The notes beneath the pieces were generated by a model. It worked only from the letters and a program-made list of their open reading frames with translations, made no database searches and had not been told where the DNA came from. A DNA stretch of 64,000 nt from Butyrivibrio sp. INlla14 (GTDB lineage: Bacteria; Bacillota; Clostridia; Lachnospirales; Lachnospiraceae), in contig NZ_FMVS01000009.1 in assembly GCF_900102515.1 (NCBI RefSeq), positions 1-64,000 of the forward strand, read 5' to 3'. Of this stretch, positions 61,701 through 64,000 are shown one piece after another. Numbering within the stretch: the stretch's first letter is position 1; each line of letters opens with the position of its first letter. Position numbers and translations under genes: made by a program.

Positions 61701-63070
61701 AAGCTAGATACAACAAGGATTATGCAGGACAGACATATTCAGGAGTTTCAAAGACTAACTTCCTGTCAGTGTTCCCAATTGGCGATACTGATGAGTACTA
61801 CTTCACTCCTAACATGTTCGTAGATGAGGATGAGTACTTACCACAGAGAAATGCTATCAGTTCAGAAAATGGAACATTACTTGGTTCACAGTACTACTCA
61901 CTTATCAGAAATGCTAGCAGAGTAATTACAACAATCAAGGATAAGAACACAGGTGAAGTTTACTTCGAAGATACAAAGACAGAGAACTATGCAGCATTTG
62001 TATATCAGGGAGAGTGGCAGAATTATATCGACAATACAGAGCTCAACTGGGCTGCTACAGACAAAGAGGGTAAGCCTCTTCCAGAAGGAACAGAAGTTGA
62101 GGTAACTCTTCAGGCGATTCCTAGCTACTATGACAAGGTTGAAGATCCTACTACTCTTCAGAATGCAGGTCTTTACCTTAGAACACCTATGACAGTTGAT
62201 AACACTGAACCAGAGATCGTAAATGTTGCTCCAAATGCTGAAGACCCAACAAAGATCGATGTAACAGTTAAGGATAACCGTTATGTATCAGCACTTCTTG
62301 TATATGACAAGAATGGAAAGAGCCTTGAAAAGCATGCTATCAACCAGACAGAAGAAGGCGCTGAGACTGTAGTAACAATCAATAATTATGATAAGAAGAT
62401 CTTTATTGATGTAGCAGACTATGCTCTTAACATTGTTGAGTATCGTATAAACAACACAGACCATGAAGAGACAGAGTTCGTTGAGTCTATCACAATTGAC
62501 CAGGGTGAAGAGATCATTCTCGGAACATGGGTAATGGATAACTTTACAGCAACTGTTGGTCCTGATTGGCTTGCAGAGGGCGCTGATGGTGTTACATGGT
62601 CATCTTCAGATGAGGATGTATGCTATGTTCTTTCATCAGGTCTTTTCCTTACATTTAGTGAGGGCGAATGCATAGTTACAGCAGAGACAGTCAATACAAC
62701 AGTTGATGGTGAGCACCTTACAGCTCAGATCAAGGTTATTGTAAATGATGAGCTTTATGAGGGCAGCAAAGAGCTTCCTGAGAACCTTCCTGAGGATGTT
62801 CCAGCAGAGTTCAGAGCACGCTTTGAGCAGATCAAGGCTGCAAGAGCAGCTAAGGCAGATGACAGCGCTTCAGAGGCATCAAGTGAGGCTTCAAGCGTAG
62901 TTGCTGAAGATGAAAAGACAGATGATGCAGCAGTAGCAGCTTCTTCTGAGGTAGTAGAAGAGGCATCTGACGAGGCATCTACAGGCGCTTCTGATGATGA
63001 AGTAGTAGAGGATCAGGCTGGAGAGGCTGGTTCAAATGAAGAAGTTGTAGGAGGAGAGAATGATGATTAA
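58769..63070 (+). CDS. Large secreted subtilisin-like protease with internal dockerin-like domain
   Basis: A 1433-residue exported S8 protease. After the signal peptide and a Ser/Glu/Ala-rich linker, an I9-like propeptide precedes the catalytic domain: Asp247 (AIIDTGID), His338 (GDHGTHVSGI), Ser685 (SGTSMAAPS), with an inserted PA domain (GKIVFVQRGECTFGEKQMNA). Downstream is an Fn3-like region, then at about 846-905 two EF-hand loops, DLDGNGVTDKAD and DLNDDGAVNTKD, in dockerin type I spacing. An Ig-like region and a long acidic Ser/Ala tail follow; no LPxTG. GGAGG precedes ATG 58769. It overlaps a cohesin-like gene by 11 bp, suggesting that the two proteins bind each other. Confidence 0.9.
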   Translation: MKRKVGPARVLAVILSATFALTNVVTVSATSGDDAANLSSSQEEAAQETSAAAEESTDESGVAASEAAEEVSEDAPLFEKVNPEDEDYLNEKEVFEGDVAELPVEERDPEEQTRVIIVMEGDSVLDKGYDTENLADNDAAMNLSEQIVAEQEETVEKIEAEALDGETLDVNYNLSIITNAVSADVAYKDIANIVDVDGVEAVYVAQQYDPMVETANPETVTAGEMVGSYTSWATGYTGAGTRIAIIDTGIDSDHPSFDEGAFKAHLEETAETNGKSVEDYNLLTAEEIASVLPNLNVAQRSEGVTADQLYLNEKIAFAFNYVDKNLNVTHDNDDQGDHGTHVSGIATANYYVPNANSDTGYARQDIGVVGVAPDAQLITMKVFGAKGGAYSDDYMAAIEDAILLKADVVNLSLGSSAAGYSADSEAYINDVFNKLQGTSTVVSISAGNSGRWSDDSSYGVNLSADVNQDTVGSPGSYYNALTVASAVNSSITAKYFDVAGQKIFYYDGNDTKAPKFATLAKDEDGTEYPYVFLNAKGLPADYEGVDVTGKIVFVQRGECTFGEKQMNAEAAGASAVIIYNNQPGTINMTLQGSTAVIPAISITLADGEAIAAASTQVSDKVYEGTLTVVDKLGVNYNVADGYTMSDFSSYGVPGTLDLKPEITAPGGNIYSTTDNGTYGIMSGTSMAAPSITGQSALVEQYIRENGLDARTGLSVRTLAQSLLMSTAVPLHEGNDPEGLEYSPRSQGAGLGNAYNAVTTPVYALVGDKEGNDGKVKAVLGDDPEKSGNYSFSFDLYNLTDEPQYYELDASVLTEQIYEQSGLTFFAGTSHKLNPSVSLTADNTVPIFDLDGNGVTDKADQKAFLKVVNGTLENETFKAHPDLFDLNDDGAVNTKDVYLFTKKDLSSEKALVEVTDKTTVNVNINLSDSDREYLALFENGMYVDGFVYVDGDVDLSVPFLAFYGSWADSSMFEPYDFFEARYNKDYAGQTYSGVSKTNFLSVFPIGDTDEYYFTPNMFVDEDEYLPQRNAISSENGTLLGSQYYSLIRNASRVITTIKDKNTGEVYFEDTKTENYAAFVYQGEWQNYIDNTELNWAATDKEGKPLPEGTEVEVTLQAIPSYYDKVEDPTTLQNAGLYLRTPMTVDNTEPEIVNVAPNAEDPTKIDVTVKDNRYVSALLVYDKNGKSLEKHAINQTEEGAETVVTINNYDKKIFIDVADYALNIVEYRINNTDHEETEFVESITIDQGEEIILGTWVMDNFTATVGPDWLAEGADGVTWSSSDEDVCYVLSSGLFLTFSEGECIVTAETVNTTVDGEHLTAQIKVIVNDELYEGSKELPENLPEDVPAEFRARFEQIKAARAAKADDSASEASSEASSVVAEDEKTDDAAVAASSEVVEEASDEASTGASDDEVVEDQAGEAGSNEEVVGGENDD

Positions 63071-63857
63071 ATTATTGAATAGGGGAGTCGTTCTCGGATT
63101 AACAGCAGCAGTTCTTTTCTCAGTAGCACCAGCACAGACAGTTGCGGCAGCAGATGTTGCCCCACTTCACACAAGTGTTACTGTTGATGGAAAGGATTCA
63201 AAGCAGACAGTTACTTATGATCTTAATCTTGATACAGTTACTACTACAGATGGTAGAGTTGCTGTAACATACGATCCTGAGGTACTTGAGCTGACAAAGG
63301 CAGCTGATAAAGTTAATTTTGACATAGAGGACTTCAATAGCGATTATTCAGATGAGGATTCAAAAGGTGTAGCATTTGCTTATGTTAATGCTAAGCCAAA
63401 GAGCCGTAACGGAAAAGTTCTTCACGTAAAGTTTGCTGTTAAGGACTGGACTAAGGCTCAGGACACTGTTATCAAGACAGAGGTATTTGGTATCAACAAC
63501 GAGGATCAGGAGGTTGTTCCTGCAACTGTTATCGAAGATCAGGTTTCAGTTGGAAGAAATAAGCCAGTTACTCCTCAGAACGTTACAGCTACACAGGTAG
63601 TTGGCGGTGTTGAGATCAAGTGGACCAAGGATGAGAACGCAGATTACTACGTAGTATATCGTGCAAAGTCCGAAGAAGGACCTTACCAGAAGGTTGGTAC
63701 TTCTAAGGGTGATTCACTCCTTAATGTATTCGTAGGCCAGAAGGACTACTACTATAAGGTAGTTGCTCACCAGACAGGTTCACCATCTTATGATTCAGAG
63801 CCTTCAGCTCCAGTTAAGGTTACTGTAACAAAGCTTCTTGGAGTTATTGGTGGCTGA
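63060..63857 (+). CDS. Secreted cohesin-like plus fibronectin-III protein
   Basis: A 265-residue exported protein; GGAGGAG lies before ATG 63060 (63063 is also possible). After a signal peptide (to about VAAADV), residues 32-155 resemble a cohesin-type beta sandwich: RVAVTYDPEVLELTKAADKV, then KGVAFAYVNAKPKSRNGKVL and HVKFAVKDWTKAQDT. Residues 170-258 are an Fn3 domain (VGGVEIKWTKDENADYYVVY). There is no membrane anchor or sortase motif. Overlap with the dockerin-bearing subtilase gene implies coupled synthesis and supports a cohesin-dockerin partnership outside the cell. Cohesin assignment is from pattern, not alignment. Confidence 0.72.
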   Translation: MMIKLLNRGVVLGLTAAVLFSVAPAQTVAAADVAPLHTSVTVDGKDSKQTVTYDLNLDTVTTTDGRVAVTYDPEVLELTKAADKVNFDIEDFNSDYSDEDSKGVAFAYVNAKPKSRNGKVLHVKFAVKDWTKAQDTVIKTEVFGINNEDQEVVPATVIEDQVSVGRNKPVTPQNVTATQVVGGVEIKWTKDENADYYVVYRAKSEEGPYQKVGTSKGDSLLNVFVGQKDYYYKVVAHQTGSPSYDSEPSAPVKVTVTKLLGVIGG

Positions 63858-63881
63858 TAAGAATTTACATTAAATAATGAA

Positions 63882-63917
63882 GAGACCTGCATCAATTAAG
63901 GTGCGGGTCTCTTTTTT
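63882..63917 (+). terminator. Terminator of the subtilase operon
   Basis: GAGACCTGCA (63882-63891) pairs with TGCGGGTCTC (63902-63911), one G-T pair, followed by six T. Confidence 0.9.
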
Positions 63918-63985
63918 CTTTTTTTATAATTCATACATTATTAATAAATGTAGAGGTTGACATTGGATGTAGGGAGTGATATTTT

Positions 63986-64000
63986 ATGATACAGAAGATG
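63986..64000 (+). CDS. Start of a gene running off the window
   Basis: ATG 63986 with GGGAG 9 bp upstream opens MIQKM before the window ends. Nothing can be said of its product. Confidence 0.5.

Overview
The window reads as a chromosomal segment of an anaerobic, plant-fibre-degrading Firmicute, most likely a Lachnospiraceae member of the Butyrivibrio or Pseudobutyrivibrio kind. I infer this from AT-rich DNA with strong Gram-positive ribosome binding sites, many lipoproteins and secreted multidomain proteins with cell-wall-binding repeats, pyrophosphate-type phosphofructokinase, GH127 and GH115-like glycosidases, and several small families typical of Lachnospiraceae (DUF6465, DUF1284, DUF4298). 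No rRNA, tRNA or CRISPR array was seen.

Region 1 (1-15 kb) is a patchwork of small accessory genes. It holds a PadR regulator coupled to a SEDS-like membrane protein, lipoproteins, XRE and HD proteins, two ATPases, and DUF1643, DUF4298-Dabb and DUF1284 proteins. Between them lie decayed genes: the tail of an AraC regulator, a possible AbiEii toxin C-terminus, a scarred 3-methyladenine glycosylase, an internally deleted IS605-type element and a KilA-N fragment with a 30-bp perfect palindrome. Three otherwise different lipoproteins here carry the same IIGGADGPTSI motif at the same distance from the lipobox cysteine.

Region 2 (15-22 kb) holds metabolic and small genes: CstA-type transporter, cNMP-binding protein, HAD phosphatase, acylphosphatase, MATE exporter, thioesterase and flavodoxin.

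Region 3 (22.2-35.7 kb) is a carbohydrate-use locus. A LacI regulator with three matching operators faces a 1996-residue secreted glycosidase-like protein, a cytoplasmic GH127 beta-L-arabinofuranosidase, a solute-binding lipoprotein, two ABC permeases and a YesL-type protein. The layout suggests outside cleavage, import, and inside hydrolysis of an arabinose-containing oligosaccharide. A secreted esterase lies convergently at its end.

Region 4 (37.3-41.4 kb) is a compact chemosensory module: two CheW proteins, an orphan solute-binding lipoprotein and a chemoreceptor.

Region 5 (41.5-58.4 kb) mixes LarE, PPi-phosphofructokinase, DUF362, a GH115-like glucuronidase, MsrA, KtrAB potassium uptake, a PilZ protein followed by a frameshifted surface protein, a CPBP protease divergent from a RiPP-like precursor peptide, an aminotransferase and a histone-H1-like DUF6465 protein.

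Region 6 (58.5-63.9 kb) is a two-gene operon: a large secreted subtilase with an internal dockerin-like duplicated EF-hand, overlapping a small secreted protein with a cohesin-like domain. Together with the shared lipoprotein motif, this is the most interesting candidate system in the window.
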